Source: Halothiobacillus sp.
Lineage (GTDB): Bacteria; Pseudomonadota; Gammaproteobacteria; Halothiobacillales; Halothiobacillaceae
Assembly (NCBI GenBank): GCA_024636015.1
Contig: JAGXHU010000018.1
Coordinates: forward strand, 1-47,476
Direction: 5' to 3'
Length of the DNA stretch: 47,476 nt
Shown: positions 30,102-39,706 of the stretch, in pieces
Position numbering within the stretch: the first letter of the stretch is position 1
Layout of the letters: every line of letters begins with the position of its first letter
Notes under the pieces: model-generated
Databases searched by the model: none
Told to the model about the DNA's origin: nothing
What the model saw: only the letters and a program-made list of their open reading frames with translations
Translations under genes and position numbers: made by a program

Positions 30102-33100
30102 ATGGATGTTTCGCCAAAGCGAGATTTCATGATCGAAATTCCCGGTGGGGCGGCACTCCTCCTGGGCGCGCTCGCCTTGTTCGGTTGGGTGCTGGATGTA
30201 CCCTTGCTCACCCACCTCAATCCAGACTGGAAACCTATGGTACCGGGCACGGCACTGTGCTTTTCGCTGGGTGGCCTGGCGCTTCTGTTATCTGCTTCAA
30301 AAGCATCTGGACTCATGCGCGCACGGACACAGGGCCTGTTGATCGGTATGGTGCTTATGCTGGCCAGTGCACGCGGCTTGGAGCTGCTACTTACCAGCCT
30401 TCAGCAAACCGAGTTCACCGCCCCGCTGTGGCTCTGGCTCTATAAAAACCAGGGGCAAATGTCGATCCAAACGGTTTTTGGCTTTCTGGCCTTCACCGCC
30501 GGATACCTCCAGCTGTACTGGGGAAAGACACCATCCCGCCATCACTTCGCCCGTTTGATATCCATCACCCTGATTGCCGCGGGACTGGCAACCGTATTTG
30601 CCTATTCCATCAAACTGCCCTATCTGTTCGAGTCCGAATTCTTCAAATCCGGGCTGATCTGGCTGAGCCTGCCTACGGCCGTCGGGCTCGCCCTGCTTGG
30701 CTTGGGGCTTTGGGGCGTGGCGCGGCGGCATGAATGGTCCGACAAGCAGGATAAAGACCAGGCACGTGCCGGGCAAATCTATCGCGCCACGGTGCTTGTT
30801 ATCGCCCTTACAACACTGGCGACCGGAACGGTCGGGATCATCTTTCTGGAAGAGGCCACTCTGGCCCAGTCCAAAACAGACATGACGCAAGCAATCGAGA
30901 CGAAGCAGGCCCATCTGGCCGATCTAATCGAAGATCATATTGAACGAGCCCAGCTGGCCAGCACCGACCCCACCCTCATGGCATCGGTGCACGGACTACT
31001 GCAGAACATCCGCCACAAAGTGCCCATCACCGTACAGACACAGATCGCGGAACGACTGATCCAGCACGGATTTACCGGCGTCGGTCTGGAATCGGGCGAT
31101 CAGACCAAAACCATTATCGGCAAACTCTTACCCGATGCACTGATGCGTTTTCCTTTGCGAGACTCCCCCAATGCCTTCCTGATCTGGGACAAAGGCTACT
31201 ACTTGCACATGCGCATCCCGGTTAAGGGGGACACACACGGCAGCCCGGAAGGCTACCTAATCATCGAACAGGCGATGCCGCGCGTGCGCAAGTTGATCGA
31301 TGACGCCAATCACTGGGGCGAAACGGGCACCCTGCCAATGTGCGGTCGCTTGAACGCCGACAAACTGCTCTGCTATCCCCAACGCGAACAGGCCAACCTG
31401 TATGTGATTCCTGACAAAATCAACGGCATGCCCATTCCAATGACCTATGCCCTCAGCGGCAAGCATGCTGTCGCGATCCTGACCGATTATCGGGGGCGAC
31501 ATGTCCTGGCTGCCTACGGCCCGGTCGATCACTCGGGGCTGGCGCTGGTCCTGAAAATGGACCTTTCTGAAGTCTATGATCCCGTGAAAAAGGAACTGCT
31601 GTTTCTCTTGCCGCTCATCGTCGTCCTCACCCTGCTGGGCCTGGGCCTCATCCAGCTTCGCGCCCGGCCGCTCCTGGAGGATCTGGCACAGAGCCATGAA
31701 GCGGAAAAAACCGAACGATCACGGTTCGAAGCCGCCATGGACAGCAGCCCTGACATCTTCATCATTTATGAAGCCGTGCGGAATGACGCTGGCGACATTG
31801 TTGATTTCCGGGCTACGTTCGCTAACAAGAATGCCACAACCAATACCCGTCTCACGGCTGAACGCCTGATGGGACACTCCTGCGTGGAGCTGTTCCCGGA
31901 ACAAAAGGGGCTGATCGAAAATTACCAGACCGTGCTCAAGTCCGGCAAGCCGCTCATTAACGAATGCACCTCAATTGACGCGGGAGGGAACACCCACTGG
32001 TATCAACGTCAGGTAGTTGCCATGCCATCGGGGGTTGCCGCCACCTTCCGCAATATTACTCAGGAAAAACGCCTGATCGAGGAGCTGGAGTACTCCAATC
32101 AATTCCGTACCGCCATCGTCGAAAGTGCCGCCTATTCCATTATCTCAACCGACGTAGAGGGCACCATTCTCTCGTTCAACAAGGCGGCCGAACGCATGCT
32201 CTGGTATCGCGCGGACGAGATGATCGGAAAATGTACTCCCGGCATCTTCCACGACGCCGAAGAGGTCCGGGAACGGGCATTGAGCCTCAGTCAGGAACTG
32301 GGCTACCTGGTTGAGCCTGGCTTTGAAGTCTTCGTCGCCAAACCCAAACTTCATGCCCATGAGGACAGGGAATGGACCTATGTCCGCAAGGACGGTTCAC
32401 GATTCCCGGTACGCTTATCGATCACGGCCCTACGTGGCCCGCGCAACGAAATTCAGGGCTTCCTCGGCATTGCCTACGACATTTCCGAGCAAAAACGCGC
32501 CGATGAATACATCCGGCATATCGCCCTGCACGACGCGTTGACCGGCCTGCCGAACCGGATGCTGCTGGATGATCGGGTCACCGTCGCCATCGAGCAGCAA
32601 CGTCGCAACGGCACGCCATTTGCCCTGGCGATGATGGACATTGACCGGTTCAAGCACATCAACGATTCAATGGGTCACCATATCGGCGACAAGGTGCTCA
32701 AGGAGTTTGTCGCTCGGGTTCAGACCTGTCTGCGATTAACGGACACCATTGCGCGCATGGGGGGCGATGAATTCGTACTGCTACTGGCCGATACGGATGA
32801 AGAAGGCGCGGAACAGGTCGCAAAACGGATCAAAAAGGTATTGTCGGCCCCTGTCGATATCGGTCTGCAGGAAATACATATTTCATCCAGCATCGGGATC
32901 AGCCTGTGCCCGGCCGACGGCCGGGACATCAACGAGCTGCTGCGCTGCGCCGACGTCGCCATGTACTGGGTAAAAGAACATGGCCGGAACGGGCACAAAC
33001 TGTTCGCACGGGAAATGGATCTGGGGGCCGGCGAACGCCTCAATCTGGAGCGGGACCTCCATAACGCACTGGAACATGGGGGGTTCGAGCTGTTTTACCA

Positions 33101-33836
33101 ACCCAAAGTCGACTTGAAATCCAGAACGATTGTCGGCGTCGAAGCCCTGCTACGCCTGCGTAAGCCGGATGGCCACTTCGTGTGTCCCGGCAACTTTATC
33201 CCTCTGGCAGAAGAAACCGGCCTGATCGTACCGATCGGCCAATGGGTTCTGGAAACAGCCTGTCGGGATGCGGTGATCCTGCACAAAACACTCGGGGCGT
33301 GCCTGACGATGGCCGTCAACATTTCACCCCGGCAATTCGTGAACGACCAACTGGTGCACCAGATAGAAGACGCCCTGAATCATGCCGCACTCTCCGCCGA
33401 GTATCTGGAACTGGAAATTACCGAAGGGGTGCTCATGGATGACCGCAATGGTGTTGAAACAACCCTGCTTGCCTTGCGCCAACTGGGTGCGCAGATATCC
33501 ATAGACGACTTCGGCACGGGTTACTCCAGCCTGAGTTATCTGAAACGTTATCCGATCGGCCAACTCAAGATCGATCAGTCTTTCGTGCACGACGTCAGTA
33601 GCGACCCAGATGATGCCGCGCTGATCAAGGCCATCATCGCGATGGGGCACAGTCTGAAGATTCCGGTGATCGCCGAAGGTATCGAAACTGCCGAGCAGCT
33701 TGACTTCCTCACACGCCAGAACTGCGACCAGGGACAGGGTTTCCTCATCGGCAAACCGATGCCGCTCGACATGTTATTGGCGTGGTGCGGCCGGACCGAG
33801 CACTGGCGCCTGCAAGGCGCATCAAACATCGCATGA
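30102..33836 (+). CDS. Large membrane PAS-GGDEF-EAL cyclic-di-GMP enzyme
   Basis: This 1244-residue protein starts with about six to seven hydrophobic helices (residues 12-205), another helix near 226-245, a periplasmic sensor of about 230 residues, a helix near 503-520, two PAS-type domains (about 545-650 and 665-800, the second followed by a PAC-like GFLGIAYDISEQKRAD), GGDEF and EAL. The GGDEF is intact with an RLTD inhibitory site five residues before it. The EAL domain has GVEALLRLRK, LELEITEG, DDFGTGYSS and VIAEGIET, so phosphodiesterase activity is likely. The N-terminal membrane array resembles MASE-type sensors, but I cannot name the class. Confidence 0.93.
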   Translation: MDVSPKRDFMIEIPGGAALLLGALALFGWVLDVPLLTHLNPDWKPMVPGTALCFSLGGLALLLSASKASGLMRARTQGLLIGMVLMLASARGLELLLTSLQQTEFTAPLWLWLYKNQGQMSIQTVFGFLAFTAGYLQLYWGKTPSRHHFARLISITLIAAGLATVFAYSIKLPYLFESEFFKSGLIWLSLPTAVGLALLGLGLWGVARRHEWSDKQDKDQARAGQIYRATVLVIALTTLATGTVGIIFLEEATLAQSKTDMTQAIETKQAHLADLIEDHIERAQLASTDPTLMASVHGLLQNIRHKVPITVQTQIAERLIQHGFTGVGLESGDQTKTIIGKLLPDALMRFPLRDSPNAFLIWDKGYYLHMRIPVKGDTHGSPEGYLIIEQAMPRVRKLIDDANHWGETGTLPMCGRLNADKLLCYPQREQANLYVIPDKINGMPIPMTYALSGKHAVAILTDYRGRHVLAAYGPVDHSGLALVLKMDLSEVYDPVKKELLFLLPLIVVLTLLGLGLIQLRARPLLEDLAQSHEAEKTERSRFEAAMDSSPDIFIIYEAVRNDAGDIVDFRATFANKNATTNTRLTAERLMGHSCVELFPEQKGLIENYQTVLKSGKPLINECTSIDAGGNTHWYQRQVVAMPSGVAATFRNITQEKRLIEELEYSNQFRTAIVESAAYSIISTDVEGTILSFNKAAERMLWYRADEMIGKCTPGIFHDAEEVRERALSLSQELGYLVEPGFEVFVAKPKLHAHEDREWTYVRKDGSRFPVRLSITALRGPRNEIQGFLGIAYDISEQKRADEYIRHIALHDALTGLPNRMLLDDRVTVAIEQQRRNGTPFALAMMDIDRFKHINDSMGHHIGDKVLKEFVARVQTCLRLTDTIARMGGDEFVLLLADTDEEGAEQVAKRIKKVLSAPVDIGLQEIHISSSIGISLCPADGRDINELLRCADVAMYWVKEHGRNGHKLFAREMDLGAGERLNLERDLHNALEHGGFELFYQPKVDLKSRTIVGVEALLRLRKPDGHFVCPGNFIPLAEETGLIVPIGQWVLETACRDAVILHKTLGACLTMAVNISPRQFVNDQLVHQIEDALNHAALSAEYLELEITEGVLMDDRNGVETTLLALRQLGAQISIDDFGTGYSSLSYLKRYPIGQLKIDQSFVHDVSSDPDDAALIKAIIAMGHSLKIPVIAEGIETAEQLDFLTRQNCDQGQGFLIGKPMPLDMLLAWCGRTEHWRLQGASNIA

Positions 33837-34108
33837 TGCCGTTTCGAACCGGCACCCCGATCCACCCCTGATGCCCCGTCAACTGGCGGGACACCATCAG
33901 CATCCAGAAAACGTGCGCTGAAGAGGCGACCAAGATCACGCCCCTTGTGGCCGCTCTATTGATGGACATCAGCGGAGGGCGGCGACTTGTGGTGCTCCCT
34001 GCCTGAATTCAGAAAACTCCGCTTTTTATGAACGTGCGCGCTTTGCCGTCACGGGCGGACGGAGACTCAAGATTCTTTTGTGGATACCTGGCCGCCAACG
34101 TCAAATGA

Positions 34109-35471
34109 TCATGTGTGATCGGAAAAATTGCCCTCAAACACGACCCGGTCCCGACCTGCCGCCTTGGCGGCATACATACGGGCATCTGCCTGGGCAATCA
34201 GTTCTTCCGGGGAAACGGGTTTGTCCCCCGACATGGCCGTAACACCGATACTGGCCGTCGCCGTCAACGCATGCTCACCACCCACATCGATCGATGTATG
34301 TCCGATCGCGAATCGAATGCGCTCGGCCACATCCCGGGCATCCTGCACACTGGCACCGGGCAGCACAACCACAAACTCCTCCCCACCGTAGCGCAGCAGG
34401 ATATCCCCATCGCGCAGCATTCCCCCGGTCACATTGGCCGTGCGTACCAACACCTTGTCGCCACTGAGGTGGCCGAACGTATCGTTGATGCGCTTGAAAT
34501 GATCCAGGTCGAGCATGATGAGCGCCAGAGACGAGCGATTGCGGCCAGCACGTGAAAGCTCTTCCTCCAGTCGCTTCATCCCGAAACGCCGGTTATAGAT
34601 GTTCGTCAGGGGGTCAAGTGCCGCGACACGTTGCAGGTCGGCATGCATCAGTGCATTGTTCAATGCCAGGCCCAACCCCTGCATCAACAGAGGTAACAAC
34701 CGCGGCACCTGCTCCGCAAACGGGGTTGACGACGCCAGCACCACCCAGCCCAATACCAAACCATGATGCAGAACGGGGGCCAGGATCACATCTGCAGGGA
34801 TGAAATGCGTGAGTACCGCATCCACGGTGACACCCGGGGGCAGCACGATGCGACGCTGCAGAACCTCCTGACGCACATGAAACAGCTGACTCTCGAGAAT
34901 CTGCTCGGGCCGATTCAACCCATGAGAAACCAGAATCTTCCACTCTGCCTGACGATCCATGACAATCGCACCGCCCTGCGCACCGGAAATCTCCTGCAAC
35001 AGGGTCAGCGCCTGATCCCCCAACTCAGTCAGATCCAGTCGGCTGGATAGCGTCTGTGTGAAACTGCGAATTTGGCCTTCGACACGATGCGCATCATGCA
35101 GGGCGTAGAGCAAGGCGTTGTAGCTGTTTGCCACCGCACCCAACTCGCCCTCATCATCCTCCTGCAATCGACAGGTCACAAGCCGACCAGTCACCCGAAA
35201 AGGTCGCCTGATCCATCGCCTGACTGACATTCCGCATCCCTTGGGACAACCGGACCAGACGTGGCCGGACAATTTTGCTGGCAAGCGCAAAATTCAGGAC
35301 ACCAACGACCAGACCCGCCACCAGCGTGGCCATAATGAAGGTCAGGGAAAATGCGGTACTTTCCGCAACCCCGAAAAGCATCACAAAGAGCGGGAAAACC
35401 GCGCCCATGATCACCCCCATGGTGACCATTCCCCAGGCCAAAGCCCGAAACACATGTTTGGTTTTCTGCAT
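34109..35471 (-). pseudogene. HAMP-GAF-GGDEF diguanylate cyclase split by a one-base frameshift
   Basis: Two frames together make one protein of about 453 residues. The first (35471 to 35154, starting MQKTKHVFRALAWG) has two membrane helices and the first half of HAMP, ending CDLSIAGG then a TGA. The second continues DDEGELGAVANSYN, the second half of HAMP, then a GAF-like domain and a GGDEF domain with YGGEEF and an RDGD inhibitory site, ending at 34109. Removing one base within 35151-35162 (a GGAGGATGATG run) restores a textbook HAMP ending (LSIAG, DDEGELG). It is a broken gene, a sequencing error or, less likely, a recoding site. Confidence 0.85.
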
Positions 35472-35830
35472 CCTGCCCTCAAGACATTATTCAAGTTGTT
35501 ATTGGCGCGGCACGGATTCTGCCACGACAGGGGCGATCAGATACACCCTAAGGCGATAGATAGCTCTATGCACATAATGGGGGGCGCTCTATGACAAGTC
35601 CAGAATGCGCAATCACTGATCACTGATCACTGAACCTTGTGTCGGGATTCCAGAGCGTTACCGAGAGGACGAGGGTGCACCGAACACCACCGCCGCAACA
35701 GCCGAGGCATATAGGACGACCCACAGAGACATTTCAGTGCAAACCTGCATCTATCCATAGGTTTCAACCCGGGTTTGTGGCAAAATCCTTACAACAGTTG
35801 TTGTTGGGCGCCTCAAACAGGAGTTGATTT
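35472..35830. other. Divergent intergenic region upstream of minD
   Basis: The 359 bases contain no gene. They hold a small tandem repeat (35614-35633) and a duplicated TTTGTGGCAAAA, once at 35774-35785 and once across the minD start (35828-35839). A minC gene would be expected here and is absent. Confidence 0.5.
35614..35633. repeat. 7-bp tandem repeat CACTGAT
   Basis: CACTGAT occurs twice in full and once lacking the last base. It contains two TGATCA palindromes seven bases apart, so it may be a protein-binding site, or it may be simple slippage. Confidence 0.75.
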
Positions 35831-36646
35831 GTGGCAAAAATTCTCGTTGTAACTTCCGGCAAAGGTGGCGTGGGCAAAACCACGACCAGTGCGGCTATTT
35901 CCAGTGGTTTGGCAATGGCGGGGAAAAAGACCGTTGTCATCGATTTTGACGTCGGATTACGTAACCTCGACCTGATCATGGGTGTCGAACGGCGCGTGGT
36001 CTATGACCTGATCAATGTCATTCAGAAAGAAGCAGGCCTGAAGCAGGCCATGATCAAACACAAGGAAATCGACAACCTTTACATCCTGCCGGCTTCGCAA
36101 ACCAAGGATAAAGACGCCCTCTCCGAGGAAGGCGTCAAACAGGTGTTCGATGACCTGAAGGCCGACGGCTTCGACTACATCATCTGCGACTCACCCGCCG
36201 GCATCGAACGGGGCGCACAACTAGCCATGTATTACGCTGACGAAGCGATCGTGGTATCCAACCCCGAGGTGTCCTCCGTGCGGGACTCCGACCGGATGCT
36301 GGGTATTCTGGCCAGCAAATCGCAACGCGCCAAAAATGGCGAGCCGCCGATTCGGGAACATCTGCTCATCACCCGCTACTCACCGGAGCGGGTCGAAGCC
36401 GGCGAAATGTTGTCGATCGAGGATATGCTGGAAATTCTGGCCGTCCCCCTGCTGGGCGTCATTCCCGAGTCCCAGTCGGTGCTTCAAGCGTCCAATGCCG
36501 GGCGACCGGTCATTCTCGACCAGACCGCAGATGCCGGACAAGCCTACCAGGATGCGGTTGCCCGCTTGCTGGGTGAAGATCGACCCATGCGCTTTATCGA
36601 AGTGGACAAGAAGTCCTTCCTTAGCCGCCTGTTTGGCAAGGGGTGA
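35831..36646 (+). CDS. minD: Septum-site determining ATPase MinD
   Basis: This 271-residue deviant Walker A ATPase binds the membrane with ATP and, with MinE, oscillates to place the division septum. The P-loop is KGGVGKTTT (11-19) with both K11 and K16; the switch-type block is FDYIICDSPAGIERGA. The C-terminal amphipathic membrane-targeting helix KSFLSRLFGKG is intact. The start is a GTG with CAGGAG seven bases upstream. minE follows two bases after the stop. There is no minC upstream, although minCDE is the common arrangement. Confidence 0.97.
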   Translation: MAKILVVTSGKGGVGKTTTSAAISSGLAMAGKKTVVIDFDVGLRNLDLIMGVERRVVYDLINVIQKEAGLKQAMIKHKEIDNLYILPASQTKDKDALSEEGVKQVFDDLKADGFDYIICDSPAGIERGAQLAMYYADEAIVVSNPEVSSVRDSDRMLGILASKSQRAKNGEPPIREHLLITRYSPERVEAGEMLSIEDMLEILAVPLLGVIPESQSVLQASNAGRPVILDQTADAGQAYQDAVARLLGEDRPMRFIEVDKKSFLSRLFGKG

Positions 36647-36648
36647 TC

Positions 36649-36924
36649 ATGGGACTGCTTGACCTCTTTCGCGCACGCCCAAAACCTACCGCCCATCTGG
36701 CCAAGGAACGCCTGCAAATCCTGATTGCCCATGAGCGCAGCCAGGGCCAGACGCGCGATCCGGACTATCTTCCCCGACTCAAGAACGACCTGCTGGACGT
36801 CATTCGCAAATATGTGTCTGTTGATGAGGATGCCGTCCAGGTTCAGATTGGCCACAACGAGGGTATGGACATTCTGGAGCTAAACATCGTCCTGCCGGAG
36901 TCAAAGTCGGACAGCACGAAATAG
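36649..36924 (+). CDS. minE: Cell division topological specificity factor MinE
   Basis: This 91-residue protein begins MGLLDLFRARPKPTA (membrane-targeting helix), followed by the anti-MinCD segment (AKERLQILIAHERS) and the topological specificity domain (VQIGHNEGMDILELNIVLPE). It stimulates MinD ATPase and drives it off the membrane. I chose the ATG at 36649 with AAGGGG five bases upstream; a GTG two codons earlier overlaps the minD stop. Confidence 0.96.
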   Translation: MGLLDLFRARPKPTAHLAKERLQILIAHERSQGQTRDPDYLPRLKNDLLDVIRKYVSVDEDAVQVQIGHNEGMDILELNIVLPESKSDSTK

Positions 36925-37009
36925 ATCCGATTCCGACTCGCGGTTTATCATCATTTTATTTGATGCCAGATAAAACTCATAGAGCCCGTCAATGGGCCAA
37001 TGAAAATGT

Positions 37010-37040
37010 TTAGCGCGCACATCCCGATTTGACGCGCTAA
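37010..37040. promoter_or_regulatory. Inverted repeat before YeeE/YedE genes
   Basis: TTAGCGCG (37010-37017) and CGCGCTAA (37033-37040) form a perfect 8-base inverted repeat with a 15-base spacer, 40 bases before the YeeE gene. It may be an operator for the transporter genes or the end of minDE transcription. The long loop and lack of T-run favour a binding site. Confidence 0.4.
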
Positions 37041-37079
37041 GGTTAGTGTCATATTTGCTTCCTCATGTGAGAAGACACC

Positions 37080-37637
37080 ATGACACAACCTGATTTATCG
37101 CTCTGGTCACAGACGATCGAATTCCTGACCACCCCACTCTGGCCCGCCTGGATTGCGGGAGGCGCTATCGGCTTGTTGGCTTTTTCCCAGCGCTGGATAA
37201 CCGATCAACCTCTCGGGTGTTCGGCCGCCTTCGGTAACGCCTGCGCCCGGCTGGGCAGCCAACTGCCGCTGTTCCAAAGTGCGGCGCACAGCTCGGCCAC
37301 CGACTGGAAGCTCTGGTTCTTGGTCGGCATATTTCTGGGCGGGCTGGTCGCCAGTCTGAGCAGCGGTCATTGGGCGGCACCTACCGACTTTGGCACCTTT
37401 TATCAGGCCCTGATGCCGACATCGACGGCGGGGCGTGTCCTGTGGTGGCTGTTCGGTGGCGTATTGATCGGGCTTGGCGCCCGCATGGCCGGCGGTTGTA
37501 CGTCGGGCCACACCATCAACGGCGTAGCGATGGGCTCACCGGCGAGCATCGTGGCATCGGCCCTGTTCTTTGCTGCCGCAGTCGGGACCGCCCAACTGAC
37601 CCAGTTTCTTCTGAAATCCACTCTGGTAGGAGGCTGA
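37080..37637 (+). CDS. YeeE/YedE-family sulfur-compound transporter, first half
   Basis: This 185-residue membrane protein has four to five helices and the conserved cysteine motif of the family, GGCTSGHTINGVA, near residue 138, plus GCSAAFGNAC around 47. YeeE/YedE proteins move thiosulfate or related sulfur species; a full protein of about 350 residues has two similar halves. Here the halves are separate genes, two bases apart with a strong AGGAGG for the second. This is the split arrangement seen in many proteobacteria. Confidence 0.9.
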   Translation: MTQPDLSLWSQTIEFLTTPLWPAWIAGGAIGLLAFSQRWITDQPLGCSAAFGNACARLGSQLPLFQSAAHSSATDWKLWFLVGIFLGGLVASLSSGHWAAPTDFGTFYQALMPTSTAGRVLWWLFGGVLIGLGARMAGGCTSGHTINGVAMGSPASIVASALFFAAAVGTAQLTQFLLKSTLVGG

Positions 37638-37639
37638 CC

Positions 37640-38122
37640 ATGAACGCCAATAACCTCTTAGTACGCAATGGCTTGTTTCTGCTCATCGGCTTGGTCTTCG
37701 GCTTTTTTCTTAGCCGGGCCGGGGCTACGGACCCCGCCATGATTTCCGCCCTGCTCCTCTTTCAGAACTTCCACCTGCTGTGGGTCATCGCAACAGCAGT
37801 CGGGGTCGGCGCCGTGCTCAATCTGCTGGCAAAATACCGTCAATGGCACGGCCTGACCAGCGGACGACTCATAAGTTTTCCCCACAAACCCTTTGTGCGC
37901 ACACTGATCCCCGGCGCCCTGCTGTTTGGTGCGGGCTGGGGACTTACCGGCGTTTGTCCCGGCACGGCACCCGCCATGCTCGGTGAAGGCCAATGGTTTG
38001 TCGGCGTCATCCTGATCGGGATTACTCTGGGCACCTGGTTGGTCGGCTGGATTGACCACCGCTGGATAAACGCGCGCGGTCCGGCAATCATGCCTCAGCG
38101 CCCCGGTAATCACCGAGGATGA
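37640..38122 (+). CDS. YeeE/YedE-family transporter, second half (DUF6691)
   Basis: This 160-residue membrane protein has four helices and the matching cysteine motif WGLTGVCPGTAPAM near residue 101-114. It begins MNANNLLVRNGLFLLIGLVFGFFLSRAGATDP and should pair with the preceding gene to form one channel-like transporter with a cysteine relay. AGGAGG lies six bases before the ATG, and the stop is about ten bases before hslR. Confidence 0.9.
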   Translation: MNANNLLVRNGLFLLIGLVFGFFLSRAGATDPAMISALLLFQNFHLLWVIATAVGVGAVLNLLAKYRQWHGLTSGRLISFPHKPFVRTLIPGALLFGAGWGLTGVCPGTAPAMLGEGQWFVGVILIGITLGTWLVGWIDHRWINARGPAIMPQRPGNHRG

Positions 38123-38132
38123 AAAACCGAAC

Positions 38133-38540
38133 ATGAGCCAGACCGATTCATCCTCGCGTGGGGAACAGCGCGTGGATACCTGGTTATGGGCCGCCCGATT
38201 CTTCAAAACCCGATCGCTGGCCGTGACGGCTCTATCGCAGGGAAAAATTCGGATCAATGGCCAGGACTGCCGTAAACCAGCCAAGGTCCTGCGCGTGGGG
38301 GATCAGTTGGACATCGAACGTGATGAAGCGCACTGGGTCATTGAAGTCCGAGGGCTGGCCCGACAACGCGGGCCGGCTTCGGTGGCACAAACACTTTATT
38401 CGGAAACGGCTGAAAGCCAACAAGCGCGCCAGATTGCTGCAGCGCAGCGACAACAAACGCGAGAACTTAATCCGACCCTTCATAAACCCGACCCACATAC
38501 CCGCGCCCTGCTTCGCGCGCTGCGCGGCAAGCCTGCTTGA
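38133..38540 (+). CDS. hslR: Ribosome-associated heat-shock protein Hsp15 (S4 domain)
   Basis: This 135-residue protein has an S4 RNA-binding domain at about 13-75 (RVDTWLWAARFFKTRSLA, GKIRINGQDCRKPAKVLRVGD) followed by a basic C-terminal tail ending TRALLRALRGKPA. Hsp15 binds free 50S subunits carrying a nascent chain and helps recycle them after heat shock. The length and order match E. coli HslR. It may be transcribed with the transporter genes upstream. Confidence 0.92.
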   Translation: MSQTDSSSRGEQRVDTWLWAARFFKTRSLAVTALSQGKIRINGQDCRKPAKVLRVGDQLDIERDEAHWVIEVRGLARQRGPASVAQTLYSETAESQQARQIAAAQRQQTRELNPTLHKPDPHTRALLRALRGKPA

Positions 38541-38715
38541 TACGGTACAATTTCTGAGTACTTGTCGATATCATGTCGGCATATGTAGTGATTCTGTCAA
38601 AAGAGCGTCATCGCACACCCACACAGTCCTGAATAGACATTCCGCCAGCGGCACGGCACAATGCGGCATAAATTTCTCTTTTCTGCATAACACCCGCGAC
38701 AAGGAATAGCGACGC

Positions 38716-39183
38716 ATGGCAACCATTTTGCTGCTGAACGGCCCGAACCTGAACCGGCTGGGTACCCGCGAACCCGAACGCTATGGCCATACAACGCTTG
38801 ATGACATCCTAGCCCGCCTCACGCTGCACTGCCAGAGTGCCTCCGTTTCGCTCGAACACCTGCAAACAAACGCCGAACATCAGATGATCGAACGGATCCA
38901 TACGGCTGCCGATACTGGGGTCGATGGGATCGTCATCAATCCTGCCGCGTGGACCCACACCAGTATCGCGCTACGGGACGCCCTGCTCGCCAGCGGCATC
39001 CCCTTCGTGGAAGTCCACATCAGTAATATTCACGCCCGCGAACCCTTCCGCCAGCATTCCTACTTTTCGGACATTGCGCTGGGTTCGATCATTGGCGTCG
39101 GGGCACTCGGCTACGAGCTCGCCTTATTTGCCCTCTTTCAGCACCTCGGCATCCAACGGTTGCCCACACTACCATCCGCCTGA
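38716..39183 (+). CDS. aroQ: Type II 3-dehydroquinate dehydratase
   Basis: This 155-residue enzyme dehydrates 3-dehydroquinate to 3-dehydroshikimate in aromatic amino acid synthesis. [17 protein letters not shown] carries the catalytic R18 and Y23; H100 is in [15 protein letters not shown], and [10 protein letters not shown] binds substrate. The family forms dodecamers. AAGGAA precedes the ATG. It heads the common aroQ-accB-accC series. Confidence 0.97.
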   Translation: MATILLLNGPNLNRLGTREPERYGHTTLDDILARLTLHCQSASVSLEHLQTNAEHQMIERIHTAADTGVDGIVINPAAWTHTSIALRDALLASGIPFVEVHISNIHAREPFRQHSYFSDIALGSIIGVGALGYELALFALFQHLGIQRLPTLPSA

Positions 39184-39236
39184 GTCATCGGGATCACACT
39201 GAGCTCAAGCTGTCACCTAAACGGAGAAGTCCATCC

Positions 39237-39692
39237 ATGGATATACGCAAGATCAAGAAACTGATCGAGTTACTCGAGGAATCCGGTATTGCCGAAATCG
39301 AAATTCGCGAAGGCGAAGAATCGGTACGTATCGCACGTGGCCAGATGATGGCACCAGGCGGCATGCCCATGATGGGTTATGTGCAGCAGCCAGCCATGGC
39401 GGCCATGCCCGCACCGGTACCGGCCGCCTCAACTCAAGCGGCAGCGCCTGTGGCCAACGGCAAGAACATCCCCTCGCCCATGGTAGGTACTTTCTATCGT
39501 TCGGCCTCTCCGACGGCCAAGCCCTTCGTGGAGATTGGCAGTGTCATCCAGGCCGGTGATACCCTCTGCGTCATTGAGGCGATGAAGATGTTCAACCAAA
39601 TCGAAGCGGAGTCCAGCGGTACCATCACGGCGATTCTGGTGGAAAACGGCCAGCCGGTCGAATTCGACCAACCGCTGTTCATCATTGAATAA
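39237..39692 (+). CDS. accB: Biotin carboxyl carrier protein of acetyl-CoA carboxylase
   Basis: This 151-residue protein starts with a helical dimerisation segment ([16 protein letters not shown]), then a linker rich in P, A and M, and a C-terminal biotinyl domain with EAMKM, where K117 carries biotin, and a thumb-like [10 protein letters not shown]. It carries CO2 between biotin carboxylase and the carboxyltransferase in the first step of fatty-acid synthesis. Confidence 0.97.
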   Translation: MDIRKIKKLIELLEESGIAEIEIREGEESVRIARGQMMAPGGMPMMGYVQQPAMAAMPAPVPAASTQAAAPVANGKNIPSPMVGTFYRSASPTAKPFVEIGSVIQAGDTLCVIEAMKMFNQIEAESSGTITAILVENGQPVEFDQPLFIIE

Positions 39693-39706
39693 CGGCGGGG
39701 CTTCGC

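Noticed and set aside
37370..37639. Upstream extension of the DUF6691 gene
   Set aside because: It reads through the first YeeE gene out of frame; the ATG at 37640 has AGGAGG and gives the normal N-terminus.
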